From contig NW_027476469.1 in NCBI RefSeq assembly GCF_051020955.1, positions 1 to 64,000 of the forward strand: DNA of 64,000 nucleotides, in the 5' to 3' direction. Shown in pieces: positions 1 to 13,559 of this stretch. Position 1 is the first letter of the stretch. Every line of letters starts with the position of its first letter. Source of the stretch: Megalopta genalis (lineage: Eukaryota; Arthropoda; Insecta; Hymenoptera; Halictidae). The notes below the pieces were generated by a model that saw only the letters and a program-made list of their open reading frames with translations, ran no database searches and had not been told where the DNA came from. A program made the translations under genes and the position numbers.

Positions 1-3000
1 GAAGTAGAAGGTTTAGCTTCAAATCCATGTAAAACAAATGATTTAACTTCAAATACTAGCGATATAAATGATTAAGCTTCAACTGGAAGCGAAACAAGCG
101 AGTTAGCTTCTAATCCATGCGAAACGAATGATTTAGCTTCAAATACTTGCGATATAAACGATATAGCTTCAAATGCATGCGGAACAAACGAGTTAGCTTC
201 ACATTCATTCGTAACACATGATTTAGCTTCAAATGCATGCGAAATAAATGATATAGCTTCAACTGGAAGCGAAACAATCGAGTTAGCTTCTAATCCATGC
301 GAAACGAATGATTTAGCTTCAAATACTTGCGATATAAACGATATAGCTTCAAATGCATGCGGAACAAACGAGTTAGCTTCACATTCATTCGTAACACATG
401 ATTTAGCTTCAAATCAATGCGAAGAAGAAGGTTTAGCTTCAAATCCAAGCGAAACAAATTATTTTACTTCAAATACTTGCGATATAAATGATTTAGATTC
501 AACTGCATGCGAAACAAACAAGTTAGATTAAAATCCATGCGAAAAACGAGATTTTGATTAAATCAATGTGGAGTAGTATTTTTAGCTACAAATCCATGCG
601 AAACAAATGATTTAGCTTCAAATACTTGCGATATAAACGAAATAGCTTCAAATGCATGCGATACAAACGAGTTAGCTTCACATTCATTCGAAACACATGA
701 TTTAGCTTCAAATCAATGCGAAACAAATGATTTAACTTCAAATACTAGCGATATAAATGATATAGCTTCAACTGGAAGCGAAACAATCGAGTTAGCTTCT
801 AATCCATGCGAAACGAATGATTTAGCTTCAAATACTTGCGATATAAAACGACATAGTTTCAAATGCATGCGAAACAAACGAGTTAGCTTCACATTCATTC
901 GAAACACATGATTTAGCATCAAATCAATGCCGATGAAAAAGGTTTAGCTGCAAATCCAAGCGAAACAAATGATTTTACTTCAAATACTTGCGATATAAAT
1001 GATTTAGATTCAACTGCATGCGAAACAAACAAGTTAGATTAAAATCCATGCGAAAAACGAGATTTTGATTTAAATCAATGCGGAGTAGTATTTTTAGCTA
1101 CAAATCCATGCGAAACAAATGATTTAGCTTCAAACACTTGCGATATAAACGATATAGCTTCAAAAGCATGCGAAGCAAACGAGTTAGCTTCACATTCATT
1201 CGAAACACATGATTTAGCTTCAAATCAATGCGAAGTAGAAGGTTTAGCTTCAAATCCATGCGAAACAAATGATTTACCTTCAAGTACTATCGATATAAAT
1301 GATTTAGCTTCATCTGGAAGCGAAACAATCGAGTTAGCTTCTAATCCATGCGAAACGAATGATTTAGCTTCAATACTTGCGATATAAACGATATAGCTTC
1401 AAATGCATGCGGAACAAACGAGTTAGCTTCACATTCATTCGTAACACATGATTTAGCTTCAAATCAATGCGAACAAGAGGGTTTAGCTTCAAATCCAAGC
1501 GAAACAAATTATTTTACTTCAAATACTTGCGATATAAATGATTTAGATTCAACTGCATGCGAAACAAACAAGTTAGATTCAAATCCATGCGAAAAACGAG
1601 ATTTTGATTTAAATCAATGCGGAGTAGTATTTTTAGCTACAAATCCATGCGAAACAAATGATTAGCTTCAAATACTTGCGATATAAACGATATAGCTTGA
1701 AATGCATGCGATACAAACGAGTTAGATTCAAATCAATGCGAAACAAATGATTTAACTTCAAATACTAGCGATATAAATGATATAGCTTCAACTGGAAGCG
1801 AAACAATCGAGTAGCTTCTAATCCATGCGAAACGAATGATTTAGCTTCAAATACTTGCGATATAAACGATATAGCTTCAAATGCATGCGGAACAAACGAG
1901 TTAGCTTCACATTCATTCGTAACACATGATTTAGCTTCAAATCAATGCGAAGAAGAAGGTTTAGCTTCAAATCCAAGCGAAACAAATTATTTTACTTCAA
2001 ATACTTGCGATATAAATGATTTAGATTCAACTGCATGCGAAACAAACAAGTTAGATTCAAATCCATGCGAAAAACGAGATTTTGATTTAAATCAATGCGG
2101 AGTAGTATTTTTAGCTACAAATCCATGCGAAACAAATGATTTAGCTTCAAATACTTGCGATATAAACGATATAGCTTCAAATGCATGCGATACAAACGGG
2201 TTAGATTCAAATCCATGCGAAACACATGATTTATCTTCAAATCAATACGAAGTAGAAGATTTAGCTTCAAATGCATGCGAAATAAATGATTTTAGATTCA
2301 AATACTTGCGTTATAAATGATTTAGCTTCAACTGCATGCGAAACATTCGAGTTAGATTCAAATCCATGCGAAACACATGATTTATCTATAAAGCAACGCG
2401 AAGTAGAAGGTTTAGCTTCAAATCCATGCGAAAAAATGATTTAGCTTCAAATACTTGCGATATAAATGATTTAGCTTCAATGGAAGCGATACAAGCGAGT
2501 TAGCTTCTAATCCATGCGAAACACATGATTTGTCTTCAAAGGAATACGAAGTAGAAGGTTTAGCTTCAAATCCATGTAAAACAAATGATTTAACTTCAAA
2601 TACTAGCGATATAAATGATTAAGCTTCAACTGGAAGCGAAACAAGCGAGTTAGCTTCTAATCCATGCGAAACGAATGATTTAGCTTCAAATACTTGCGAT
2701 ATAAACGATATAGCTTCAAATGCATGCGGAACAAACGAGTTAGCTTCACATTCATTCGTAACACATGATTTAGCTTCAAATCAATGCGAAGAAGAAGGTT
2801 TAGCTTCAAATCCAAGCGAAACAAATTATTTTACTTCAAATACTTGCGATATAAATGATTTAGATTCAACTGCATGAGAAACAAACAAGTTAGATTCAAA
2901 TCCATGCGAAAAACGAGATTTTGATTTAAATCAATGCGGAGTAGTATTTTTAGCTACAAATCCATGCGAAACAAATGATTTAGCTTCAAATACTTGCGAT

Positions 3001-4130
3001 ATAAACGATATAGCTTGAAATGCATGCGATACAAACGAGTTAGATTCAAATCCATGCGAAACACATGATTTATCTTCAAATCAATACGAAGTAGAAGATT
3101 TAGCTTCAAATGCATGCGAAATAAATGATATAGCTTCAACTGGAAGCGAAACAATCGAGTTAGCTTCTAATCCATGCGAAACGAATGATTTAGCTTCAAA
3201 TACTTGCGATATAAACGATATAGCTTCAAATGCATGCGGAACAAACGAGTTAGCTTCACATTCATTCGTAACACATGATTTAGCTTCAAATCAATGCGAA
3301 CAAGAAGTTTAGCTTCAAATCCAAGCGAAACAAATTATTTTACTTCAAATACTTGCGATATAAATGATTTAGATTCAACTGCATGCGACACAATCGAGAT
3401 AGCTTCAAATCCGCGCAAAGCACATTATTTATCTTCCATGCATTGCGAAGTAGAAGGTTTAGCTTCAAATCATGCGAAACAAATGATTTAGCTTCAAATA
3501 CTTGCGATATAAAAGATATAGCTTCAAATGCATGCGATACAAACGAGTTAGCTTCACATTCATTCGAAACACATGACTTAGTATCAAATCAATGCGAAGT
3601 AGAAGGTTTAGCTTCGAATCCATGCGAAACGAATGATTTAGTTTCAAATACTAGCGATATAAACGATATAGCTTCAAAAGCATGCGAAACAAAACGAGTT
3701 AGCTTCACATTCATTCGAAACACATGATTTAGCTTCAAATCAATGCGAAGTAGAAGGTTTAGCTTCAAATCCATGCGAAACACATGACAAAGCTTCAAAT
3801 CAGTGCGAGGTAGAAGGTTTACCTTCAAATCCATGCGAAACAAACGAGTTAGCTTCACAGTCATGCGAAACACATGATTTAACTTCAAATCCACGCGGAG
3901 TAGAAGGTTTAGCTTCAAATCCAAGCGAAACAAATGATTTAGCTTCAAATACTTGCGGTATAAACGATATAGCTTCAAATGCATTCGAAACAAACTAGTT
4001 AGATTCACATTCATTCGAAACACATGATTTAGCTTCAAATCAATGAGAAGTAGAAGGTTTAGCTTCAAATACATGCGAAACAAATGATTTAACTTCAAAT
4101 ACAGCGATATAAATGATTTAGCTTCAACTG
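1..4130. repeat. Segmental duplication, left copy (offset about 5,239 bp)
   Basis: This segment matches 5,240-9,370 unit for unit, including private variants. Shared marks are the variant with ATGTAAAACAAATG at the start of each copy, the CAATGTGGAGTAG variant (about 564 and 5,804), and the GCGCAAAGCACATTATT variant (about 3,413 and 8,649). The copies differ mostly by 1-bp indels, many in A, T or C runs, which shift the offset by a few bases along the length. Similarity ends near 4,140/9,380. Confidence 0.85.
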
Positions 4131-4429
4131 GAGGCGAAACATTCGAGTTAGATTAAAATCCATGCGAAACACATGATTTATCTACAAAGCAACGCGAAGT
4201 AGAAGGTTTAGCTTCAAATCCATGCGAAACAATGATTTAGCTTCAAATACTTGCGATATAAATGATTTAGCTTCAATTGAAAGCGATACAAGCGAGTTAG
4301 CTCCTAATCATGCGAAAGAAAAGATTTAGCTTGAAATACTTGCGATATAAACGATATAGCTTTAAATGCATGCCAAACAAACGAGTTAGCTTCACATTCA
4401 TTCGAAACACATGATTTAGCTTCAAATCA

Positions 4430-5239
4430 ATGCGAAACAAATGATTTAACTTCAAATACTAGCGATATAAATGATATAGCTTCAACTGGAAGCGAAACAA
4501 TCGAGTTAGCTTCTAATCGATGCGAACGAATGATTTAGCTTCAAATACTTGCGATATAAACGATATAGCTTCAAATGCATGCGGAACAAACGAGTTAGCT
4601 TCACATTCATTCGTAACACATGATTTAGCTGCAAATCAATGCGAAGAAGAAGGTTTAGCTTCAAATCAAGCGAAACAAATTATTTTACTTCAAATACTTG
4701 CGATATAAATGATTTAGATTCAACTGCATGCGAAACAAACAAGTTAGATTCAAATCCATGCGAAAAACGAGATTTTGATTTAAATCAATGCGGAGTAGTA
4801 TTTTTATCTACAAATCCATGCGAAACAAATGATTTAGCTTCAAATACTTGCGATATAAACGATATAGCTTCAAATTCATGCGATACAAACGAGTTAGATT
4901 CAAATCCATGCGAAACACATGATTTATCTTCAAATCAATACGAAGTAGAAGATTTAGCTTCAAATGCATGCGAAATAAATGATTTAGCTTCAAATACTTG
5001 CGTTATAAATGATTTAGCTTCAACTGCATGCGAAACATTCGAGTTAGATTCAAATCCATGCGAAACACATGATTTATCTACAAAGCAACGCGAAGTAGAA
5101 GGTTTAGCTTCAAATCCATGCGAAAAAATGATTTAGCTTCAAATACTTGCGATATAAATGATTTAGCTTCAATTGGAAGCGATACAAGCGAGTTAGCTTC
5201 TAATCCATGCGAAACACATGATTGTCTTCAAAGGAATAC
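4430..5239. repeat. Extra copy of the block ending at 2,547 and 7,783
   Basis: About 0.8 kb that repeats the unit order of about 1,735-2,547 and about 6,970-7,783. All three end with the variant TTCAAAGGAATACGAAG just before the 2,548/5,240/7,784 marker. It lies between the two copies of the 5.24-kb duplication and shows that the junction was made by exchange between homologous sub-blocks. The left limit is approximate. Confidence 0.7.
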
Positions 5240-8200
5240 GAAGTAGAAGGTTTAGCTTCAAATCCATGTAAAACAAATGATTTAACTTCAAATACTAGCG
5301 ATATAAATGATTAAGCTTCAACTGGAAGCGAAACAAGCGAGTTAGCTTCTAATCCATGCGAAACGAATGATTTAGCTTCAAATACTTGCGATATAAACGA
5401 TATAGCTTTCAAATGCATGCGGAACAAACGAGTTAGCTTCACATTCATTCGTAACACATGATTTAGCTTCAAATGCATGCGAAATAAATGATATAGCTTC
5501 AACTGAAGCGAAACAATCGAGTTAGCTTCTAATCCATGCGAAACGAATGATTTAGCTTCAAATACTTGCGATATAAACGATATAGCTTCAAATGCATGCG
5601 GAACAAACGAGGTTAGCTTCACATTCATTCGTAACACATGATTTAGCTTCAAATCAATGCGAAGAAGAAGGTTTAGCTTCAAATCCAAGCGAAACAAATT
5701 ATTTTACTTCAATACTTGCGATATAAATGATTTAGATTCAACTGCATGCGAAACAAACAAGTTAGATTAAAATCCATGCGAAAAACGAGATTTTGATTTA
5801 AATCAATGTGGAGTAGTATTTTTAGCTACAATCCATGCGAAACAAATGATTTAGCTTCAAATACTTGCGATATAAACGAAATAGCTTCAAATGCATGCGA
5901 TACAAACGAGTTAGCTTCACATTCATTCGAAACACATGATTTAGCTTCAAATCAATGCGAAACAAATGATTTAACTTCAAATACTAGCGATATAAATGAT
6001 ATAGCTTCAACTGGAAGCGAAACAATCGAGTTAGCTTCTAATCCATGCGAAACGAATGATTTAGCTTCAAATACTTGCGATATAAACGACATAGTTTCAA
6101 ATGCATGCGAAACAAACGAGTTAGCTTCACATTCATTCGAAACACATGATTTAGCATCAAATCAATGCGATGAAAAAGGTTTAGCTGCAAATCCAAGCGA
6201 AACAAATGATTTTACTTCAAATACTTGCGATATAAATGATTTAGATTCAACTGCATGCGAAACAAACAAGTTAGATTAAAATCATGCGAAAAACGAGATT
6301 TTGATTTAAGTCAATGCGGAGTAGTATTTTTAGCTACAAATCCATGCGAAACAAATGATTTAGCTTCAAACACTTGCGATATAAACGATATAGCTTCAAA
6401 AGCATGCGAAGCAAACGAGTTAGCTTCACATTCATTCGAAACACATGATTTAGCTTCAAATCAATGCGAAGTAGAAGGTTTAGCTTCAATCCATGCGAAA
6501 CAAATGATTTACCTTCAAGTACTATCGATATAATGATTTAGCTTCATCTGGAAGCGAAACAATCGAGTTAGCTTCTAATCCATGCGAAACGAATGATTTA
6601 GCTTCAAATACTTGCGATATAAACGATATAGCTTCAAATGCATGCGGAACAAACGAGTTAGCTTCACATTCATTCGTAACACATGATTTAGCTTCAAATC
6701 AATGCGAACAAGAGGGTTTAGCTTCAAATCCAAGCGAACAAATTATTTTACTTCAAATACTTGCGATATAAATGATTTAGATTCAACTGCATGCGAAACA
6801 AACAAGTTAGATTCAAATCCATGCGAAAAACGAGATTTGATTTAAATCAATGCGGAGTAGTATTTTTAGCTACAAATCCATGCGAAACAAATGATTTAGC
6901 TTCAAATACTTGCGATATAAACGATATAGCTTGAAATGCATGCGATACAAACGAGTTAGATTCAAATCAATGCGAAACAAATGATTTAACTTCAAATACT
7001 AGCGATATAAATGATATAGCTTCAACTGGAAGCGAAACAATCGAGTTAGCTTCTAATCCATGCGAAACGAATGATTTAGCTTCAAATACTTGCGATATAA
7101 ACGATATAGCTTCAAATGCATGCGGAACAAACGAGTTAGCTTCACATTCATTCGTAACACATGATTTAGCTTCAAATCAATGCGAAGAAGAAGGTTTAGC
7201 TTCAAATCCAAGCGAAACAAATTATTTTACTTCAAATACTTGCGAAAATATAAATGATTTAGATTCAACTGCATGCGAAACAAACAAGTTAGATTCAAAT
7301 CCATGCGAAAAACGAGATTTTGATTTAAATCAATGCGGAGTAGTATTTTTAGCTACAAATCCATGCGAAACAAATGATTTAGCTTCAAATACTTGCGATA
7401 TAAACGATATAGCTTCAATGCATGCGATACAAACGGGTTAGATTCAAATCCATGCGAAACACATGATTTATCTTCAAATCAATACGAAGTAGAAGATTTA
7501 GCTTCAAATGCATGCGAAATAAATGATTTAGATTCAAATACTTGCGTTATAAATGATTTAGCTTCAACTGCATGCGAAACATTCGAGTTAGATTCAAATC
7601 CATGCGAAACACATGATTTATCTATAAAGCAACGCGAAGTAGAAGGTTTAGCTTCAATCCATGCGAAAAAATGATTTAGCTTCAAATACTTGCGATATAA
7701 ATGATTTAGCTTCAATTGGAAGCGATACAAGCGAGTTAGCTTCTAATCCATGCGAAACACATGATTTGTCTTCAAAGGAATACGAAGTAGAAGGTTTAGC
7801 TTCAAATCCATGTAAAAACAAATGATTTAACTTCAAATACTAGCGATATAAATGATTAAGCTTCAACTGGAAGCGAAACAAGCGAGTTAGCTTCTAATCC
7901 ATGCGAAACGAATGATTTAGCTTCAAATACTTGCGATATAAACGATATAGCTTCAAATGCATGCGGAACAAACGAGTTAGCTTCACATTCATTCGTAACA
8001 CATGATTTAGCTTCAAATCAATGCGAAGAAGAAGGTTTAGCTTCAAATCCAAGCGGAAACAAATTATTTTACTTCAAATACTTGCGATATAAATGATTTA
8101 GATTCAACTGCATGAGAAACAAACAAGTTAGATTCAAATCCATGCGAAAAACGAGATTTTGATTTAAATCAATGCGGAGTAGTATTTTTAGCTACAAATC

Positions 8201-9370
8201 CATGCGAAACAATGATTTAGCTTCAAATACTTGCGATATAAACGATATAGCTTGAAATGCATGCGATACAAACGAGTTAGATTCAAATCATGCGAAACAC
8301 ATGATTTATCTTCAAATCAATACGAAGTAGAAGATTTAGCTTCAAATGCATGCGAAATAAATGATATAGCTTCAACTGGAAGCGAAACAATCGAGTTAGC
8401 TTCTAATCCATGCGAAACGAATGATTTAGCTTCAATACTTGCGATATAAACGATATAGCTTCAAATGCATGCGGAACAAACGAGTTAGCTTCACATTCAT
8501 TCGTAACACATGATTTAGCTTCAAATCAATGCGAACAAGAAGGTTTAGCTTCAAATCCAAGCGAAACAAATTATTTTACTTCAAATACTTGCGATATAAA
8601 TGATTTAGATTCAACTGCATGCGACACAATCGAGATAGCTTCAAATCCGCGCAAAGCACATTATTTATCTTCCATGCATTGCGAAGTAGAAGGTTTAGCT
8701 TCAAATCCATGCGAAACAAATGATTTAGCTTCAAATACTTGCGATATAAAAGATATAGCTTCAAATGCATGCGATACAAACGAGTTAGCTTCACATTCAT
8801 TCGAAACACATGACTTAGTATCAAATCAATGCGAAGTAGAAGGTTTAGCTTCGAATCCATGCGAAACGAATGATTTAGTTTCAAATACTAGCGATATAAA
8901 CGATATAGCTTCAAAAGCATGCGAAACAAAACGAGTTAGCTTCACATTCATTCGAAACACATGATTTAGCTTCAATCAATGCGAAGTAGAAGGTTTAGCT
9001 TCAATCCATGCGAAACACATGACAAAGCTTCAAATCAGTGCGAGGTAGAAGGTTTACCTTCAAATCCATGCGAAACAAACGAGTTAGCTTCACAGTCATG
9101 CGAAACACATGATTTAACTTCAAATCCACGCGGAGTAGAAGGTTTAGCTTCAAATCCAAGCGAAACAAATGATTTAGCTTCAAATACTTGCGGTATAAAC
9201 GATATAGCTTCAAATGCATTCGAAACAAACTAGTTAGATTCACATTCATTCGAAACACATGATTTAGCTTCAAATCAATGAGAAGTAGAAGGTTTAGCTT
9301 CAAAATACATGCGAAACAAATGATTTAACTTCAAATACCAGCGATATAAATGATTTAGCTTCAACTGGAG
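5240..9370. repeat. Segmental duplication, right copy (offset about 5,239 bp)
   Basis: Second copy of 1-4,130. The marker AAATCCATGTAAAAC that opens the left copy also opens sub-copies at about 2,548, 5,240 and 7,784, so the 5.24-kb unit itself holds an internal duplication of about 2.55 kb. The copy at 7,784 is followed by the same sequence as that after 2,548. Confidence 0.85.
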
Positions 9371-11430
9371 GCGAAACAAGCGAGTTAGCATCAAATCCAT
9401 GCGAAACAAATGATTAGCTTCAAGTACTTGCGATATAAACGATATAGCTTCAAATGCATGCGAAACAAACGAGTTAGCTCACATTCATTCGAAACACATG
9501 ATTTAGCTTCAAATCTACTCGAAGTAGAAGATTTAGCTTCAAATCCATGCGAAACAAATGATTTAGCTTCAAATACTTGCGATATAATGATTTAGCTTCA
9601 ACTGCATGCGAAACAATCGAGTTAGATTCAAATCCATGCGAAACACATGACAAAGCTTCAAATCAGTGCGAGGTAGAAGGTTTACTTCAAATCCATGCGA
9701 AACAACGAGTTAGCTTCACAGTCATTCGAAACACGTGATTTAGCTTCAAATCAATGCGGAGTATAAGGTTTACCTTCAAATCCATGCGAAACAAATGATT
9801 TAGCTTCAAATACTTAAGATATAAATGATTTACCTTCAACTAGAAGCGAATCAAGCGAGTTAGCTTCTCATCCATGCGAAACAAAAGATTTAGCTTCAAA
9901 TACTTGCGTTATAAATGATTTAGCTTCAACTAGAAGCGAATCAAGCGAGTTAGCTTCTCATCCGTGCGAACAAATGATTTAGCTTCAAATACTTGCGGTA
10001 TAAACGATATAGCTTCAAATGCATTCGAAACAAACTAGTTAGATTCACATTCTTTCGAAACACATGATTTAGCTTCAAATCAATGAGAAGTAAAAGGTTT
10101 AGCTTCAAATCCATGCGAAACAAATGATTTAGCTTCAAGTACTTGCGATATAAACGATATATGCTTCAAATGCATGCGAAACAAACGAGTTAGCTTCACA
10201 TTCATTCGAAACACATGATTTAGCTTCAAATCATTGCGAGGTAAAAGCTTTGGCTTCAAATCCATTCGAAACAAATGATTTAGCTTCAAATACTTGTGAT
10301 AAAAATGATTTAGATTCAACTGCATGCGAAACAAACAAGTTAGATTCAAATCCATGCGAAAAACGAGATTTAGATTTAAATCAATGCGGAGTAAAAGTTT
10401 TATCTACAAATCCATGCGAGACAAATGATTTAGCTTCAAATACTTGCGATATAAACGATATAGCTTCAAATGCATGCGATTCAAACGAGTTAGCTTCACA
10501 TTCATTCGAAACATATGGCTTAGGTTCTAATCAATGCGAAGTAGATGGTTTAGCTTCAAATCCATGCGAAACAAATGATTTAGCTTCAAATACTTGCGAT
10601 ATAAATGATTTAGCTTTAACTGGAGCGAAACATGCGAGTTAGCTTCAATCCATGCGAAACAAATGATTCAGCTTCAAGTACTTGCGATATAAACGATATA
10701 GCTTCAAATGCATGCGAAACAAACGAGTTAGCTTCACATTCATTCGAAACACATGATTTAGCTTCAATTCAATGCGAAGTAGAAGGTTTAGCTTCAAATC
10801 CAAACGAAACAAATAATATAGCTTCAAATACTTGCGATATAAATGATTTAGATTCAACTGCATGCGACACAAACGAGATAGCTTCAATCCACGCAAAACA
10901 CATTATTTATCTTCCATGCATTGCGAAGTAGAAGGTTTAGCTTCAAATCCATGCGAAACAAATGATTTAGCTTCAAATACTTGCGATATAAACGATATAG
11001 CTTCAAATGCATGCGATACAAACGAGTTAGCTTCACATTCATTCGAAACACATGATTTAGCTTCAAATCATTGCGAAACAAATGACTTAACTTCAAATAC
11101 TAGCGATATAAATGATATAGCTTCAACTGGAAGAGAAACAATCGAGTTAGCTTCTAATCCATGCGAAACGAATGATTTAGCTTCAAATACTTGCGATATA
11201 AACGACATAGTTTCAAATGCATGCGAAACAAACGAGTTAGCTTCACATTCATTCGAAACACATGATTTAGCTTCAAATCAATGCGAAGAAAAAGGTTTAG
11301 CTTCAAATCCAAGCGAAACAAATGATTTTACTTCAAATACTTGCGATATAAATGATTTAGATTCAACTGCATGCCGAAACAAACAAGTTAGATTAAAATC
11401 CATGCGAAAAACGAGATTTTGATTTAAATC
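9370..11430. repeat. Mixed A/B transition block
   Basis: Here A-type units (GATATAGCTTC, and the R-D-F-D-L-N-Q-C reading at about 11,404) lie among the first B-type units: GACAAAGCTTC near 9,650, CACGTG near 9,731, and the first shared 1-bp deletion GAGTTAGCTCACATTC near 9,477. Most of it is repeated near 19.65-21.7 kb. Copy-private 1-bp indels are frequent. No gene is seen. Confidence 0.75.
9700..10960. repeat. Transposed segmental duplication, left copy (partner 19,650-20,760)
   Basis: The segment matches 19,650-20,760 with private marks in common: GGAGTATAAGG (9,757 and 19,706), two TAGAAGCGAATC units, an ATATGCTTC insertion (near 10,160 and 20,108), and GGAGTAAAAG (10,388 and 20,338). 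The offset is about 9,950 up to 10,400 and about 9,800 from 10,551. Positions 10,401-10,550, exactly five units, are therefore present only in this copy. Confidence 0.85.
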
Positions 11431-12120
11431 AATGCGGAGTAGTATTTTAGCTACAAATCCATGCGAAACAAATGATTTAGCATCAAATACTTGCGATATA
11501 AACGATATAGCTTCAAAAGCATGCGAAGCAAACGAGTTAGCTTCACATTCATTCGAAACACATGATTTATCTTCAAAGCAACGCGAAGTAGAAGGTGTAG
11601 CTTCAAATCCATGCGAAACAAATGATTTAGCTTCAAATACTTGCGATATAAATTATTTAGCTTCAACTGCATGCGAAACAATCGAGTTAGATTCAAATCC
11701 ATGCGAAACACATGACAAAGCTTCAAATCAGTGCGAGGTAGAAGATTTACCTTAAAATCCATGCGAAACAAACGAGTTAGCTTCACAGTCATTCGAACAC
11801 GTGATTTAGCTTCAAATCAATGCGTAGTAGAAGGTTTATCTTCAAATCCATGCGAAACAAATGATTTAGCTTCAAGTACTTGCGATATAACGCTATAGCT
11901 TCAAATGCATGCGAAACAAACGAGTTAGCTCACATTCATTCGAAACACATGATTTAGCTTCAAATCTACTCGAAGTAGAAGATTTAGCTTCAAATCCATG
12001 CGAAACAAATGATTTAGCTTCAAATACTTGCGATATAAATGATTTAGCTTCAACTGCATGCGAAACAATCGAGTTAGATTCAAATCCATGCGAAACACAT
12101 GACAAAGCTTCAAATCAGTG

Positions 12121-12720
12121 CGAGGTAGAAGGTTTACCTTCAAATCCATGCGAAACAAACGAGTTAGCTTCACAGTCATTCGAAACACGTGATTTAGCTT
12201 CAAATCAATGCGGAGTAGAAGGTTTATCTTCAAATCCATGCGAAACAAATGATTTAGCTTGAAATACTTGCGACATAAACGATTTAGCTTCAACTGGAAG
12301 CGAAACAAGCGAGTTAGTTTCTAACTCATGCGAAACACATGATTTAACTTCAAATCCTCGCGGAGTAGAAGGTTTAGCTTCAAATCCATGCGAAACACAT
12401 GACAAAGCTTCAAATCAGTGCGAGGTAGAAGGTTTACCTTGAAATCCATGCGAAACAAACGAGTTAGCTTCACAGTCATTCGAAACACGTGATTTAGCTT
12501 CAAATCAATGCGGAGTAGAAGGTTTATCTTCAAATCCATGCGAAACAAATGATTTAGCTTGAAATACTTGCGACATAAACGATTTAGCTTCAACTGGAAG
12601 CGAAACAAGCGAGTTAGTTTCTAACTCATGCGAAACACATGATTTAACTTCAAATCCACGCGGAGTAGAAGGTTTAGCTTCAAATCCACGCGAAACACAT
12701 GACAAAGCTTCAAATCAGTG
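12121..12720. repeat. Two tandem copies of a 300-bp (10-unit) repeat
   Basis: 12,121-12,420 and 12,421-12,720 match base for base apart from a few substitutions, such as TTACCTTC against TTACCTTG and CCTCGCGG against CCACGCGG. The same 300-bp form occurs again near 13,111-13,560 and at 23,041-23,910. Ten units equal two full 150-bp cycles, although the cycle here is internally rearranged (3 + 5 + 2 units). Confidence 0.85.
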
Positions 12721-13559
12721 CGAGGTAGAAGGTTTAGCTTCAAATCCGTGCGAAACAAATGATTTAGCTTCAAATACTTGCGCTGTATATGATTTAGCAT
12801 CAACTGGAAGCGAAACAATCGAGTTAGATTCAAATCCACGCGAAACACATGATTTATCTTCCAAGCAATGCGAAGTAGAAGATTTCGCTTCAAATCCATG
12901 CGAAACAAATGATTTAGCTTCAAGTACTAGCGATATAAATGATTTAGCTCCAACTGGAAGCGAAACATGCGAGTTAGCTTCAAATCCATGCGAAACACAT
13001 GACAAAGCTTCAAATCAGTGCGAGGTAGAAGGTTTACCTTCAAATCCATGCGAAACAAACGAGTTAGCTTCACAGTCATTCGAAACACGTGATTTAGCTT
13101 CAAATCAATGCGGAGTAGAAGGTTTACCTTCATATCCATGCGAAACATACGAGTTAGCTTCACAGTCATTCGAAACACGTGATTTAGCTTCAAATCAATG
13201 CGGAGTAGAAGGTTTATCTTCAAATCCATGCGAAACAAATGATTTAGCTTGAAATACTTGCGACATAAACGATTTAGCTTCAACTGGAAGCGAAACAAGC
13301 GAGTTAGTTTCTAACTCATGCGAAACACATGATTTAACTTCAAATCCACGCGGAGTAGAAGGTTTAGCTTCAAATCCATGCGAAACACATGACAAAGCTT
13401 CAAATCAGTGCGAGGTAGAAGGTTTACCTTGAAATCCATGCGAAACAAACGAGTTAGCTTCACAGTCATTCGAAACACGTGATTTAGCTTCAAATCAATG
13501 CGGAGTAGAGGGTTTATCTTCAAATCCATGCGAAACAAATGATTTAGCTTGAAATACTT

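Larger units (their letters stand above)
1..9370. repeat. A-family domain of the array
   Basis: This left domain uses unit variants that are rare or absent further right. The clearest is a divergent pair whose plus-frame reading includes R-D-F-D-L-N-Q-C-G-V-V-F-L-A-T-N, at about 541, 1,050, 1,591, 2,068, 2,908, 4,768, 5,780, 6,289, 6,824, 7,308 and 8,146. Other marks are GATATAGCTTC units and ATTCGTAAC units. Within the first copy the divergent pair recurs at roughly 480-540 bp, a longer sub-period than the 150-bp cycle. The 30-bp phase slips often because of 1-bp indels. No gene is seen. The E-box CACGTG common in the B family is not seen here. Confidence 0.8.

Noticed and set aside
7240..7256. 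Larger insertion at GCGAAAATATAAATG as a new element
   Set aside because: It is a 3- to 4-base local change in one unit of the indel-rich left end and most likely a small error or slippage event.
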